This document shows, piece after piece, positions 6,693-13,951 of a DNA stretch of 24,539 nucleotides. The notes below the pieces were generated by a model. It was not told the DNA's origin and did no database searches. It worked only from the letters and a program-made list of their open reading frames with translations. The stretch's first letter is position 1, and each line of letters starts with the position of its first letter. The position numbers were made by a program, and so were the translations under genes. Origin of the DNA: Pseudomonadota bacterium (lineage in GTDB: Bacteria; Pseudomonadota; Gammaproteobacteria; Burkholderiales; Thiobacillaceae); assembly GCA_021802595.1 (NCBI GenBank), contig JAJZRT010000008.1, positions 1,058 through 25,596 on the forward strand, written 5' to 3'.

Positions 6693-8943
6693 AGCCCTGA
6701 TTCTCGGTCTCCCGGGCCTCGGTTTCCTCCGGTTCGGAATCGACAATCGGCTCGTCCGGGGCGCCGATCTTCAACTGCCAGGCCCGGGCACCTTCCACTT
6801 TCACCAGATACTCGCGCCAGGGGGAGTTCTTCCCAAAAAGATTGGCGGGAGATGAACAGCCGGTGCCTTCCATCAGGATCTTGGTATTCACGTGAGGTGT
6901 GCTTGCGTGATAGGCATTCACCAGGCGCTGTAGAACCACGATTTTCTGCGGGCCGCTGAACTGCCAGGGGGCCTTGCCCGGAATCGACAATGTGGCTGTC
7001 TGACCATCGGCGGAAACTGACAACCTCACGCTGGTGCCGCCAAGCGCGGCCATCTGGCCATGACGGTAGAGCGCGCCGAGCGTGGCGAGATCAACGGCGC
7101 TGACGCCCTTGGTGCGGGCAAGAACCTGATCGACCGGAACGATGACGTTGGTGCCGGCAAACGGCAGTGGTGCGGACGTCGTGGTCAGCAGAATGCCGGC
7201 CACCGGACGCGGGCGGGAACGCAAAGTGGCGTCGACCTTGCCGAAGTGGCGTTCATGATCCAGATGGCTGGCGAAATGAACGGGAATCTTCTGGTCGTCG
7301 ATGGTCAGTTCGCCAAGGTAGACCGGTTCCTCGCCGGACAACCCTTGGCCGCGCGGGCCCGGCATTGCGCTGCCGAGGGCGGTGATGATTTCCTCGCGCA
7401 GCCAGTCCCGGTCGAGTTTCCAACGGCGCGCATGCTGGGCCGGCAGGCTGACCACGTTCCCGCTCAGCGGATCGGTGTAAGTCACCGTGCGGCCATCCGG
7501 TGTGAGGTTGAGCGGCACGTCGAAACTCTCTCCCTGCGCAACCTCGACGGTACGTTTGGCGATGCGCTCGCCTTCCGTGAGGATTCCCTCGTCGGCCAGG
7601 CTCTCGATGTCCATGCCGAGTTTATCCAGCACGAAGCCGTCGATCGGTCCCTCGGGCATTTCCATCAGCCGGATAGCCTGGCGTAGTAGGTCCGGGTCGG
7701 TAGCACTGGTGCCTACCTTCAGTGGCTTGAGTACCCGCAGGTATTCGAGCAGCGCCAGTCCCATGCGCCGCAGCCGCTCATTCTTCTCACCCTGCAGACT
7801 GCAACGGCCGGGATCGGCAACCTCGATCACCAGAGGTGTTTCGTGGCTGTCGCCATTGAGCACGAGGTCGGCAACCAGCGTCACGGCGGTGATCCCTTCG
7901 CCATGAGCGAAGGGATGGTTCGACCAGCGGGGCGCTATCACCTCGCTGACCTCGCGGCCGCTGTCGATGGTGAGGGACACCTCATCGCTGGCATGACCGA
8001 GGAGCGCACTGATCCGCGCGATGCGCAGTCGCTCGACCTTGCCCTCGGATAGTTGAGGCTTCATTCCGTCAAGGTTCCGGGAGAATGGCGACAGGTCGTA
8101 GCGGAAGCGCGAGAGGGGACGGCTCGACAGCGGACGTTTGAAGCCGTGCTGTGACAGGACGTTCGCCAGTTGCGAGCGGCTCGAAGTCGTATCCGCGCAG
8201 ACCTCGACCAGCCTGCGGCTCGGGGAATACACCAACGTGGCATCACGGGCCGGGTAGTAGCAGAAACTCTCGCGCAGGCGATTGACCATGCGCAATGCGG
8301 TCACCTGGTCGCCGGCAAAGCGCACGACAAGGTAATGAACAAGCGGATCGTCAGCATTGCCTTCCTGACCAAGGACGATATGCACGACTTCGCAGCGATC
8401 GGCAAGACGCATCGACTCGGTCAGTCTGGTTTCCAGAGTTGCCTTGACGCTGTCGTTCCAGATGAATGGCGGCGGTTCGTCGCCAGGCACGTCGAAAGCG
8501 TCGAACAGGCGCTTCAGCCCGCGCAGCGACGACGTGTTGAGGACCGATTCGGCGATCTCGAAGATGCGCGTCGTTTCCGGCGAGTGGGCGCGCATCCAGA
8601 TGGCCCGCCCGATCTCGCCGCCGTCCTGCGCGTGAAATTCGTCGATCAGTTCGGCGTCATTGAGTTGTTCCGAGACAGCCGACAGCACCTTCGCGCCTTG
8701 CGCCGAAGCAATGCGGATCAGGCGCAGTGCCTCTCGCTCGGCCATCTCGCGATGTTCGCTGCGCAGATGCCGGACATGCTCGATGAGGGCAGACCGGAAT
8801 CCTTCCTCGGGCTGCTGCCAGTCGAACCCGCGCAGCAGCCCGATATTCTCCGGCAGGGAGGCGAAGCTGCGCAGCCCGCGAACGGGTGCCTGCTCGATCA
8901 GTTCGTGCAGGCATTTCACGTTGTTGAGGTTCTTCTTGCCCAT
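6691..8943 (-). CDS. Large protein of unknown family in an HTH-PIN operon, possible effector
   Basis: A 750-aa soluble protein with no signal peptide or membrane segment, and no motif I recognise in the first 600 residues. It lacks a Walker A motif and an obvious nuclease signature. The C-terminal region (about 645-730) looks like a winged helix: KIVVLQRLVNAYHASTPHVN, then LMEGTGCSSPANLFG and WREYLVKVEG, ending in a low-complexity acidic tail rich in Glu. The start at 8943 has GGGAGATCATCG before ATG. It lies 27 bp after the PIN gene on the same strand, so it is probably co-transcribed with the HTH and PIN genes. A PIN nuclease, an HTH regulator and a large unknown DNA-binding protein together suggest a toxin-antitoxin or anti-phage cassette, but that function is inferred. 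Confidence 0.85.
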   Translation of the reverse strand: MGKKNLNNVKCLHELIEQAPVRGLRSFASLPENIGLLRGFDWQQPEEGFRSALIEHVRHLRSEHREMAEREALRLIRIASAQGAKVLSAVSEQLNDAELIDEFHAQDGGEIGRAIWMRAHSPETTRIFEIAESVLNTSSLRGLKRLFDAFDVPGDEPPPFIWNDSVKATLETRLTESMRLADRCEVVHIVLGQEGNADDPLVHYLVVRFAGDQVTALRMVNRLRESFCYYPARDATLVYSPSRRLVEVCADTTSSRSQLANVLSQHGFKRPLSSRPLSRFRYDLSPFSRNLDGMKPQLSEGKVERLRIARISALLGHASDEVSLTIDSGREVSEVIAPRWSNHPFAHGEGITAVTLVADLVLNGDSHETPLVIEVADPGRCSLQGEKNERLRRMGLALLEYLRVLKPLKVGTSATDPDLLRQAIRLMEMPEGPIDGFVLDKLGMDIESLADEGILTEGERIAKRTVEVAQGESFDVPLNLTPDGRTVTYTDPLSGNVVSLPAQHARRWKLDRDWLREEIITALGSAMPGPRGQGLSGEEPVYLGELTIDDQKIPVHFASHLDHERHFGKVDATLRSRPRPVAGILLTTTSAPLPFAGTNVIVPVDQVLARTKGVSAVDLATLGALYRHGQMAALGGTSVRLSVSADGQTATLSIPGKAPWQFSGPQKIVVLQRLVNAYHASTPHVNTKILMEGTGCSSPANLFGKNSPWREYLVKVEGARAWQLKIGAPDEPIVDSEPEETEARETENQG

Positions 8944-8970
8944 TCGATGATCTCCCTGCGGGATTGAAAA

Positions 8971-9543
8971 TTACATGGCCACGCCCCAGGGACGCAGCAG
9001 TGCGACCGTTTGCGTGAGGCCTTGGGCGGCCAGCGTGTCGAGGTATTCGTCCACGGTCTTCGGCGGATTGCGCAACGAGCGGCGATGACCGGCGACAGCC
9101 TCCAGCACCCTGGCCGGATTCAGGTCATAGAGGTCGACGACAAAGTCATCCGGGTGCTGGGCAGTCAGGTTGTATGGCTGGAGTGCGGCAGCCGGAAAAT
9201 CATCGAGATTGAAGGTGACGATCAGATCGGCCCCGCCGTGGATCGCCGCCGCGACGACATGACGGTCGTTCGGATCCGGCAGGGTGATCGCGGGGATCAG
9301 GTACTCGAAGCCGGTGACCAGGCTGTCGCGGACATGGCTGTTCATCAACATCCGCGTGCGTTCGAGTTGCTGCTGTGTCAGATCGCTGCGCTTGGCCAGT
9401 ACGCTGCGAATCCACTCGTCGTGAATGGCATCGCTCCAGCGCGCCCGGTAGAGATCGGTGAGCGCCAGATGCATGAGCAGATCCCGCAGCGGGGCGGGAT
9501 AGAGCACGCAGGCATCGTAGACAACCGTGAAGTGCGATGCCAT
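8971..9543 (-). CDS. PIN-domain ribonuclease, probable toxin
   Basis: A 190-aa protein with the PIN fold signature: Asp10 in FTVVYDACVLYPAPLRD, Glu43 in IHDEW, Asp93 in LPDPNDRHVVAAAI, and the TFNLDDFP strand with Asp114. These acidic residues bind metal and cut RNA in PIN toxins such as VapC. At 190 residues it is longer than typical VapC (about 130), matching the larger PIN group that pairs with excisionase-like HTH antitoxins. The ATG at 9543 is used because the protein pattern begins there and it sits 4 bp after the antitoxin stop; longer versions run into the antitoxin gene. Its Shine-Dalgarno is weak, so its translation may be coupled to and lower than that of the antitoxin. Confidence 0.88.
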   Translation of the reverse strand: MASHFTVVYDACVLYPAPLRDLLMHLALTDLYRARWSDAIHDEWIRSVLAKRSDLTQQQLERTRMLMNSHVRDSLVTGFEYLIPAITLPDPNDRHVVAAAIHGGADLIVTFNLDDFPAAALQPYNLTAQHPDDFVVDLYDLNPARVLEAVAGHRRSLRNPPKTVDEYLDTLAAQGLTQTVALLRPWGVAM

Positions 9544-9547
9544 CGGC

Positions 9548-10009
9548 TCAGTATCCCATGTTGAGTTCCTGGGCCTGTGCGGCCAGTTCATCCAATGCGC
9601 GACGCCGGTCGGCATCGACGCGCTGCTTGTACTCGATCACGTCCTGATAGCGGACGCGACGGTGGGTACCGATCTTGCGGTACGGCATTTCACCCTTTTC
9701 CAGCAACTGCACGAGGAAGGGACGCGAGACGTTGAGGACGTCGGCCGCCTCCTGGGAGGTCAGTTCGGCATGGATCGGGATGATCGAGACGGCATTGCCC
9801 TGGCCGATCTCGGTCAGGACATCGAGCAGCAGGCGCAGCGCGGAGGTGGGCAGGCGAACGGTATGGACGGCGCCGCGATCGTCGCGGAAGTCAAAAACCT
9901 GCGCTTCCGCGCGACTGGTCAGGACGGCCGACAGGGCCCGGCTGGACTCGCGCGCCAGAACGATGTCCTCTTCCGAGGGCAGCGTCTTGGGGATTACAGG
10001 TGCGTTCAT
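9548..10009 (-). CDS. Excisionase-type HTH protein, probable antitoxin and autoregulator
   Basis: A 153-aa protein. The C-terminal half has the excisionase-family HTH (LTSQEAADVLNVSRPFLVQL, then LEKGEMPYRKIGTHRRVRYQ and DVIEYKQR). This domain is often the antitoxin of larger PIN toxins. The N-terminal half contains QVFDFRDDRGAVHTVRLPTS and LRLLLDVLTEIGQGN, which probably forms the toxin-binding part (inferred). It is the first gene of the operon with HTH-PIN order, typical of toxin-antitoxin pairs that repress their own promoter. The start at 10009 has GGAGACTCACC upstream. A strong sigma-70 promoter with two tandem 9-bp repeats lies about 40 bp before it. Confidence 0.87.
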   Translation of the reverse strand: MNAPVIPKTLPSEEDIVLARESSRALSAVLTSRAEAQVFDFRDDRGAVHTVRLPTSALRLLLDVLTEIGQGNAVSIIPIHAELTSQEAADVLNVSRPFLVQLLEKGEMPYRKIGTHRRVRYQDVIEYKQRVDADRRRALDELAAQAQELNMGY

Positions 10010-10047
10010 GGTGAGTCTCCGGTGGGTGTCATTGAGTGAGTAACGGC

Positions 10048-10075
10048 ATTATAAACGAAATAAACGAAATCGCAA
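10048..10075 (-). promoter_or_regulatory. Sigma-70 promoter of the HTH-PIN operon with tandem operator-like repeats
   Basis: On the - strand, TTGCGA (10070-10075) and TATAAT (10048-10053) are separated by 16 bp. The -10 box is a perfect consensus. On the + strand, ATAAACGAA occurs twice in tandem (10051-10059 and 10060-10068), filling the spacer. Direct repeats here fit binding sites for the autoregulating HTH protein encoded just downstream. Confidence 0.7.
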
Positions 10076-10137
10076 TATTCGAAACGGCCTTGCCGGTATT
10101 GGTGGGAAAAGAGACTTTTCAATGAGTTAGGACAGCA

Positions 10138-10154
10138 TGGCACGCACGGTGCCA
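10138..10154. promoter_or_regulatory. Inverted repeat TGGCAC-N5-GTGCCA in the divergent intergenic region
   Basis: Perfect 6-bp arms with a 5-base centre lie between the - strand toxin-like operon and the + strand replication operon, about 100 bp before the latter's first gene. The shape fits an operator for a dimeric repressor. No clear sigma-70 promoter for the + strand operon was found in this region. Confidence 0.45.
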
Positions 10155-10219
10155 GGGCGGCCGCTGCTCGTGAAAGCCGAAAACACGCTCGTCCAAGCCC
10201 AAAATTCCGTGACATCTAA

Positions 10220-10252
10220 TGCAGGCACTTCTCAACGACAGGAGTGCCTGCA
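10220..10252 (+). promoter_or_regulatory. Perfect 10-bp hairpin abutting the first start codon of the replication operon
   Basis: TGCAGGCACT (10220-10229) pairs perfectly with AGTGCCTGCA (10243-10252), with a 13-base loop. The 3' arm ends exactly where the ATG at 10253 begins, and the AGGAG ribosome-binding site lies partly in the loop and partly in the stem. In RNA this could limit ribosome access. In DNA it could be an operator. Confidence 0.6.
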
Positions 10253-10516
10253 ATGCCAAATCGACACCCATTTGTTCCATCCGGGCTCGGCGGTTCAAGC
10301 CAGCCCACTGTCCAGACGCCCCGTCTGGCCCTTAACGAAAGCGAACTCGCGGGCCGCTGGCGGATATCGGTCAAGAGCCTGAGGCGCTGGCGCCAACTTC
10401 ATCTTGGCCCCGTCTTCTGCAAGCTCGGGGCACGAGTGACCTATCCGGTTCATGAGGTCGAGGCCTTCGAGCGGCGCAATGCGCGTTGCTCGACCTCGGC
10501 TCGAGCCTATGCCTGA
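10253..10516 (+). CDS. AlpA/Xis-like HTH protein, first gene of the replication operon
   Basis: An 87-aa protein. A disordered N-terminus of about 30 residues is followed by a MerR/excisionase-type HTH: LNESELAGRWRISVKSLRRW, then a wing with GPVFCKLGARVTYPVHEVEAFERR. Such proteins act as phage regulators or recombination directionality factors; which applies here is not shown. The ATG at 10253 has AGGAG 8 bases upstream. A GTG at 10244 would add three residues but falls inside the hairpin arm and has no ribosome-binding site of its own. It is followed 12 bp later by the next gene on the same strand, so it opens the long + strand operon. Confidence 0.82.
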   Translation: MPNRHPFVPSGLGGSSQPTVQTPRLALNESELAGRWRISVKSLRRWRQLHLGPVFCKLGARVTYPVHEVEAFERRNARCSTSARAYA

Positions 10517-10528
10517 GGGAGGGATGCC

Positions 10529-11014
10529 ATGAACGACCTCAGGATATTCCCCGCCGACCTTCCGGATCTATCCGTCAGCCAGTTGGCCGGCCTGCCGCAC
10601 CAGAGGATCCAGGAACTCGACATCTCCCTGAACGAGTTGCTGACCTGGGTGCGCCAGGCGCGCGAAAAGCTCAATGCCGCGCTGGAACTGCGATACGGCG
10701 AGCAGGGCCGCGCCGCGCTCGCCAGTTCGGGTCGCGACTTCGGCGTCACCCACATCACTGATGGCCCGCTCCGGGTGACCTACGAACTGCCCAAGCGGGT
10801 GTCTTGGGACCAGCAACGCCTGGCCGAGATGGCCGAGCGCATCGCCGCCAGCGGCGACCGCGTCCAGGACTACCTCGACATCGATCTGTCCGTATCCGAA
10901 ACCCGCTTCAACAACTGGCCGGCGACGTTCAAGGAGCAGTTCGCCCCGGCTCGCACCGTGAAACCCGGCAAGCCGAGCTTCCGCCTTGCCTATATCCAGG
11001 AGAACCAAGAATGA
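10529..11014 (+). CDS. Phage protein of unknown function, coiled-coil-like N-terminus
   Basis: A 161-aa protein I do not recognise by family name. Residues about 15-60 (HQRIQELDISLNELLTWVRQ onward) look helical and possibly coiled coil. The middle holds VTHITDGPLRVTYELPKRVS and WDQQRLAEMAERI, and the C-terminus is basic. Small proteins of this kind sit early in phage replication operons and the position is consistent with that, but no role can be assigned. The ATG at 10529 has GGGAGGGATGCC upstream. Its TGA overlaps the next ATG (ATGA), so the two are translationally coupled. Confidence 0.8.
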   Translation: MNDLRIFPADLPDLSVSQLAGLPHQRIQELDISLNELLTWVRQAREKLNAALELRYGEQGRAALASSGRDFGVTHITDGPLRVTYELPKRVSWDQQRLAEMAERIAASGDRVQDYLDIDLSVSETRFNNWPATFKEQFAPARTVKPGKPSFRLAYIQENQE

Positions 11015-11301
11015 ACCGTACCGACCTGCTGGAAAAACTCCGTCGCGAGGCCGTCCTGCTCGCCAATGAACAACTGCCGGAAGAGATCCGCTACCGCGAC
11101 CGCTATGGAAACCTCGTCGCCAAGCCGCTGCTCGACGCCACCGTGGATGAGGTGGTGTTTGCCGCGCAGACGCTGAATGCCGAGCGATCGGTACTTTCGC
11201 GTCGTCAGTCCGCCCTCGAGGATGTCCATGTCTTCGCACGCCGCCACGGTTATCTGGGCGCCGACAGGATCGGCAACATCGCCGAGGAGGTGACGAAATG
11301 A
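11011..11301 (+). CDS. Small phage protein of unknown function
   Basis: A 96-aa, mostly helical, charged protein without a recognised domain (MNRTDLLEKLRREAVLLANE at the start, then IRYRDRYGNLVAKPLLDATV). The start at 11011 overlaps the previous TGA by 4 bp and has AGGAGAACCAAGA upstream. Its own TGA overlaps the Bro-N ATG. Longer in-frame extensions upstream only read the preceding gene out of frame. The tight double overlap makes it very likely to be translated. Function unknown. Confidence 0.78.
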   Translation: MNRTDLLEKLRREAVLLANEQLPEEIRYRDRYGNLVAKPLLDATVDEVVFAAQTLNAERSVLSRRQSALEDVHVFARRHGYLGADRIGNIAEEVTK

Positions 11302-12062
11302 ACCAGATCGTCACCTATGACTTCGAGTCAAAGAACGTCCGCATGGTGCTGGACGAGAACGGCGAGCCGCGCTTCGTGGCGGTGGACGTCTGTGCCGCGC
11401 TCGACCTGCCGGGTCGTCCGCGCGATTACATGCGGGCGCTCGATGACGACGAAAAGGGGGCGCACATTGTGCGCACCCCTGGCGGGGATCAGGAACTGAC
11501 CGTGATCAGCGAGTCCGGCGTTTATTCCCTGATCTTCAAGAGCCGCAAGCCGGAGGCCCGGCGCTTCAAGCGCTGGGTGACCCACGAGGTCTTGCCGGCG
11601 ATCCGCCGCACTGGGCAATACCAGGCATCGGCCGCAGCCGTACCTGTACCCGCCACGGCGCTGACCCAGGACAGGGTTGGGGCGATCCTGGCGATCGGCG
11701 ACGCCGTGGCCCGGGTGCCGGGTGTCCGCCCCGGGATTGCGATGGCGGCGACGCTGGCCTGTATCAACGAGAACACCGGCATCACCCTCGAGGCCCTGCG
11801 CCGGACGCTGCCTGCTGCCAACGAACCAATCGGCAGCCTGAACGCGACCCAGATCGGCGAGCAGGCCGGTCTCTCGGCGAAGGCGGTGAATGTGCGCCTG
11901 CGCGACCTCGGACTGCAGTTCCGCAACGAACGCGGCGAATGGGAACTGACCGAGCCCGGCCAGCGTTACGGCGAGGCCATTCCCTTCATGCGCAACGGCC
12001 ACTCCGGCTACCAGATTCTCTGGAAGCCGGAAGTGATCGATCAACTCCGCGAGGTGGCGTGA
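11298..12062 (+). CDS. Bro-N domain phage antirepressor-type protein
   Basis: A 254-aa protein. Residues about 1-110 form a Bro-N domain (VRMVLDENGEPRFVAVDVCA, then GGDQELTVISESGVYSLIFK and EARRFKRWVTHEVLPAIRRT), the DNA-binding domain of phage and viral antirepressors. After an Ala/Pro/Val-rich linker comes a C-terminal HTH-like domain (LNATQIGEQAGLSAKAVNVR, then LGLQF and a RGEWELTEPGQRYGE wing). Such proteins counteract phage repressors or bind DNA during early gene expression. Both ends overlap neighbours: ATGA at the start and TGATG at the end. It lies between small early proteins and the recombination genes, so it may control when the operon is used; this is inferred. Confidence 0.9.
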   Translation: MNQIVTYDFESKNVRMVLDENGEPRFVAVDVCAALDLPGRPRDYMRALDDDEKGAHIVRTPGGDQELTVISESGVYSLIFKSRKPEARRFKRWVTHEVLPAIRRTGQYQASAAAVPVPATALTQDRVGAILAIGDAVARVPGVRPGIAMAATLACINENTGITLEALRRTLPAANEPIGSLNATQIGEQAGLSAKAVNVRLRDLGLQFRNERGEWELTEPGQRYGEAIPFMRNGHSGYQILWKPEVIDQLREVA

Positions 12063-12862
12063 TGGCATTCCCGATCATCCGCGCCGAAGAACGGATTGGC
12101 CGTCAGCGCACCCTCAAACTGGGTGTAGCCGGCGTCCCGGGCATCGGCAAGACCTCGCTGATCCAGACCCTGCCTGCCGATCGGACCCTGCATGTCGAGA
12201 TCGAGGATGGCGACCTGTCGGTGGCCGACTGGGCCGGCGATGTATTCCGGCCGACCGCGTGGCCGGAATTTCGCAACCTGGTCACCCTGCTGGCCGGGCC
12301 GGTGCCGACCGCCGCGCCGGGCGATGCGTACTCGGAGGCGAAGTACCGGGCGTTGTGCGCCGACCAGGGCGACATGAGCCAGATCGACCGCTACGAATAC
12401 GTTTTCATCGACAGCCTGTCGGCGCTGTCCCGCCTCTGTTTCGCCTGGTGCAAGACCCAGCCCCAGGCGTTCTCGGAGAAGTCCGGCAAGCCGGACACGC
12501 GCGGCGCCTATGGTCTGCTTGCCAGCGAGATGGTCAATGCCATCACCCTGCTGCAACACATGCAGACGCGGCACGTGATCTACACGGTCATCCTTACCGA
12601 GAAGGTGCTGGAGAAGAACGAAAAGATCATCGAACTGCAACTCGAGGGCGGCAAGACCGCCGCCGAGTTCCCGGGTGTCATCGACGTCCTCGTGACGATG
12701 ACCCTGCAGCCAAGTCCCGCAGGTCCCAAGCGGATGCTGGTCACCCGGCAGGACAACCTGCTGGGGCTGCCGGCCAAGGATCGCTCCGGACGCCTCGAAG
12801 CCACCGAAGAACCCCACCTCGGACGACTGATCGCCAAGTGCCTCGGTCGTGCCACCCACTGA
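12062..12862 (+). CDS. Sak4-like RecA-fold ATPase (phage recombination ATPase)
   Basis: A 266-aa protein with Walker A GVPGIGKTS (Gly24, Lys30, Thr31), a following acidic strand (TLHVEIEDGDLSV) and Walker B in EYVFIDSLSAL. The size and motif spacing match phage AAA_24/Sak4 ATPases, which promote single-strand annealing or strand exchange with an SSB partner. The partner gene directly downstream fits this. The DVLVTMTLQPSPAGPKRMLV segment with following TRQDN is typical of the C-terminal part of this group. The start is the ATG at 12062 sharing its A with the Bro-N TGA. An in-frame ATG at 11939 would only read the end of the Bro-N gene out of frame. Confidence 0.85.
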   Translation: MAFPIIRAEERIGRQRTLKLGVAGVPGIGKTSLIQTLPADRTLHVEIEDGDLSVADWAGDVFRPTAWPEFRNLVTLLAGPVPTAAPGDAYSEAKYRALCADQGDMSQIDRYEYVFIDSLSALSRLCFAWCKTQPQAFSEKSGKPDTRGAYGLLASEMVNAITLLQHMQTRHVIYTVILTEKVLEKNEKIIELQLEGGKTAAEFPGVIDVLVTMTLQPSPAGPKRMLVTRQDNLLGLPAKDRSGRLEATEEPHLGRLIAKCLGRATH

Positions 12863-12879
12863 AACCAGGAGAACACACC

Positions 12880-13476
12880 ATGTCGATGGACTACAACAAC
12901 GCCCCCCGCCAGAACGACGGATTCAGCCCCATTCCCCACGGCACCTTCCTCAAGGTGCGCCAGACCATCCGCCCTGGTGCCTATACGGATCCTGCCCAGG
13001 GTTGGCACGACGGGTCACCGACACAGTCGGAACGCACCGGGGCGATCTATTTGAATTGCGAGTACACGGTCGTCTGCGGCGAATTCCACAAGCGGAAGTT
13101 CTTCGGCCTGGTCGGCCTGTGGAGTGCCAAGGGCAAGACCTGGGGCGACATGGGACGGGTGACGATCCGCGCGATCCTCAACAGCGCCCGCGGGGTACAT
13201 CCTGACGACAATACGCCGCAGGCAGGTGCCGCACGCTGCATCAACGATTTCGGCGATCTCGACGGCCTGGAATTTGCCGTTCAGGTGGCCGTCGAGAAGG
13301 ATGATCGCGGCGAGCAGCGCAACGTGATCCGCCAGATCGTCGAGCCCGGTCATCCGCAGTACCAGGCGCTCATGGCCTGCGCCGGCCAGGGGCAACCCAT
13401 CCAGCCTGCCACGCCTGTTTTTGCGAATCAGCCGTCCAGCACCCCGGTTGCAACGAAGCCGGTCTGGGCGCAGTGA
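12880..13476 (+). CDS. Probable phage ssDNA-binding protein, partner of the Sak4-like ATPase
   Basis: A 198-aa protein. A beta-rich core (about 18-145) contains IPHGTFLKVRQTIRPGAY, TGAIYLNCEYTVVCGEFHKR and KFFGLVGLWSAKGKTWGDMG, resembling the DUF669/OB-like proteins found next to phage recombinases. The tail (about 160-198) is Pro/Gln/Thr-rich and probably disordered, as in SSB proteins. No family signature is conclusive, so the SSB role is inferred from fold-like features and position 17 bp after the Sak4-like gene. The start at 12880 has CAGGAGAACACACC upstream. The frame is open 207 codons further upstream, but that stretch is the ATPase gene read out of frame. Confidence 0.75.
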   Translation: MSMDYNNAPRQNDGFSPIPHGTFLKVRQTIRPGAYTDPAQGWHDGSPTQSERTGAIYLNCEYTVVCGEFHKRKFFGLVGLWSAKGKTWGDMGRVTIRAILNSARGVHPDDNTPQAGAARCINDFGDLDGLEFAVQVAVEKDDRGEQRNVIRQIVEPGHPQYQALMACAGQGQPIQPATPVFANQPSSTPVATKPVWAQ

Positions 13477-13489
13477 GCAGGGAGGGTGA

Positions 13490-13951
13490 ATGAAATGCTG
13501 GGTCTGTTCGCGACAGGCCCGGGGGCTCGGTCATTCGGATGGCCGCTTCAGGATCGCCGACCCCCGGCGCTATCCCCTGGACTGGGTGTTCTGCAGCCGG
13601 CGCTGCCAGGACATCTTTCACAAGCTCTACAACATACGGGTGGACGCCATCCGGTCCGATCGGGAGGTTCAGATGATTGATCCCTCTGATGCGGAAATGG
13701 CTGCCATGAAGAAGTGCCTCAAGGCCTTCGGTGCAGCGGCCGGTGAAATCGGCTTCGGCAAACCGCTGGGCGAGTATTCCGAAAAGGAAGCCCTGCGCGT
13801 CATCGATGCCATCGTCAGCTGCTACTCCGACGCCATGATCGCGCATCACGAGACGTCGCTGCATGCGCCGGTGCGCGGCATGACGGACGCGGTGCGGGAT
13901 CCGTTCGCCGATCTCAAGGACGATCTGCCCTGGGAGGAGCGGCCATGCTGA
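13490..13951 (+). CDS. DUF6511 zinc-finger-like phage protein
   Basis: A 153-aa protein. The N-terminus has MKCWVCSRQARGLGHSDGRF followed by DPRRYPLDWVFCSRRCQDIF, the DUF6511 pattern. Four cysteines in two CxxC/CxxxC pairs suggest a zinc finger. The rest (about 65-153) is helical and ends in an acidic PFADLKDDLPWEE segment. The function of the family is not known to me. It is found in phage replication regions next to PD-(D/E)XK nucleases, as here. The ATG at 13490 has GGGAGGGTGA upstream. Its stop overlaps the next start by 7 bp. Confidence 0.85.
   Translation: MKCWVCSRQARGLGHSDGRFRIADPRRYPLDWVFCSRRCQDIFHKLYNIRVDAIRSDREVQMIDPSDAEMAAMKKCLKAFGAAAGEIGFGKPLGEYSEKEALRVIDAIVSCYSDAMIAHHETSLHAPVRGMTDAVRDPFADLKDDLPWEERPC

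Noticed and set aside
10137..10382. 81-codon + strand open frame overlapping the first HTH gene
   Set aside because: Composition is not protein-like, and the overlapping HTH gene has a clear domain and a better ribosome-binding site.
12259..12879. Long N-terminal extension of the SSB-like protein
   Set aside because: It is the Sak4-like ATPase gene read in another frame; a good ribosome-binding site precedes 12880.
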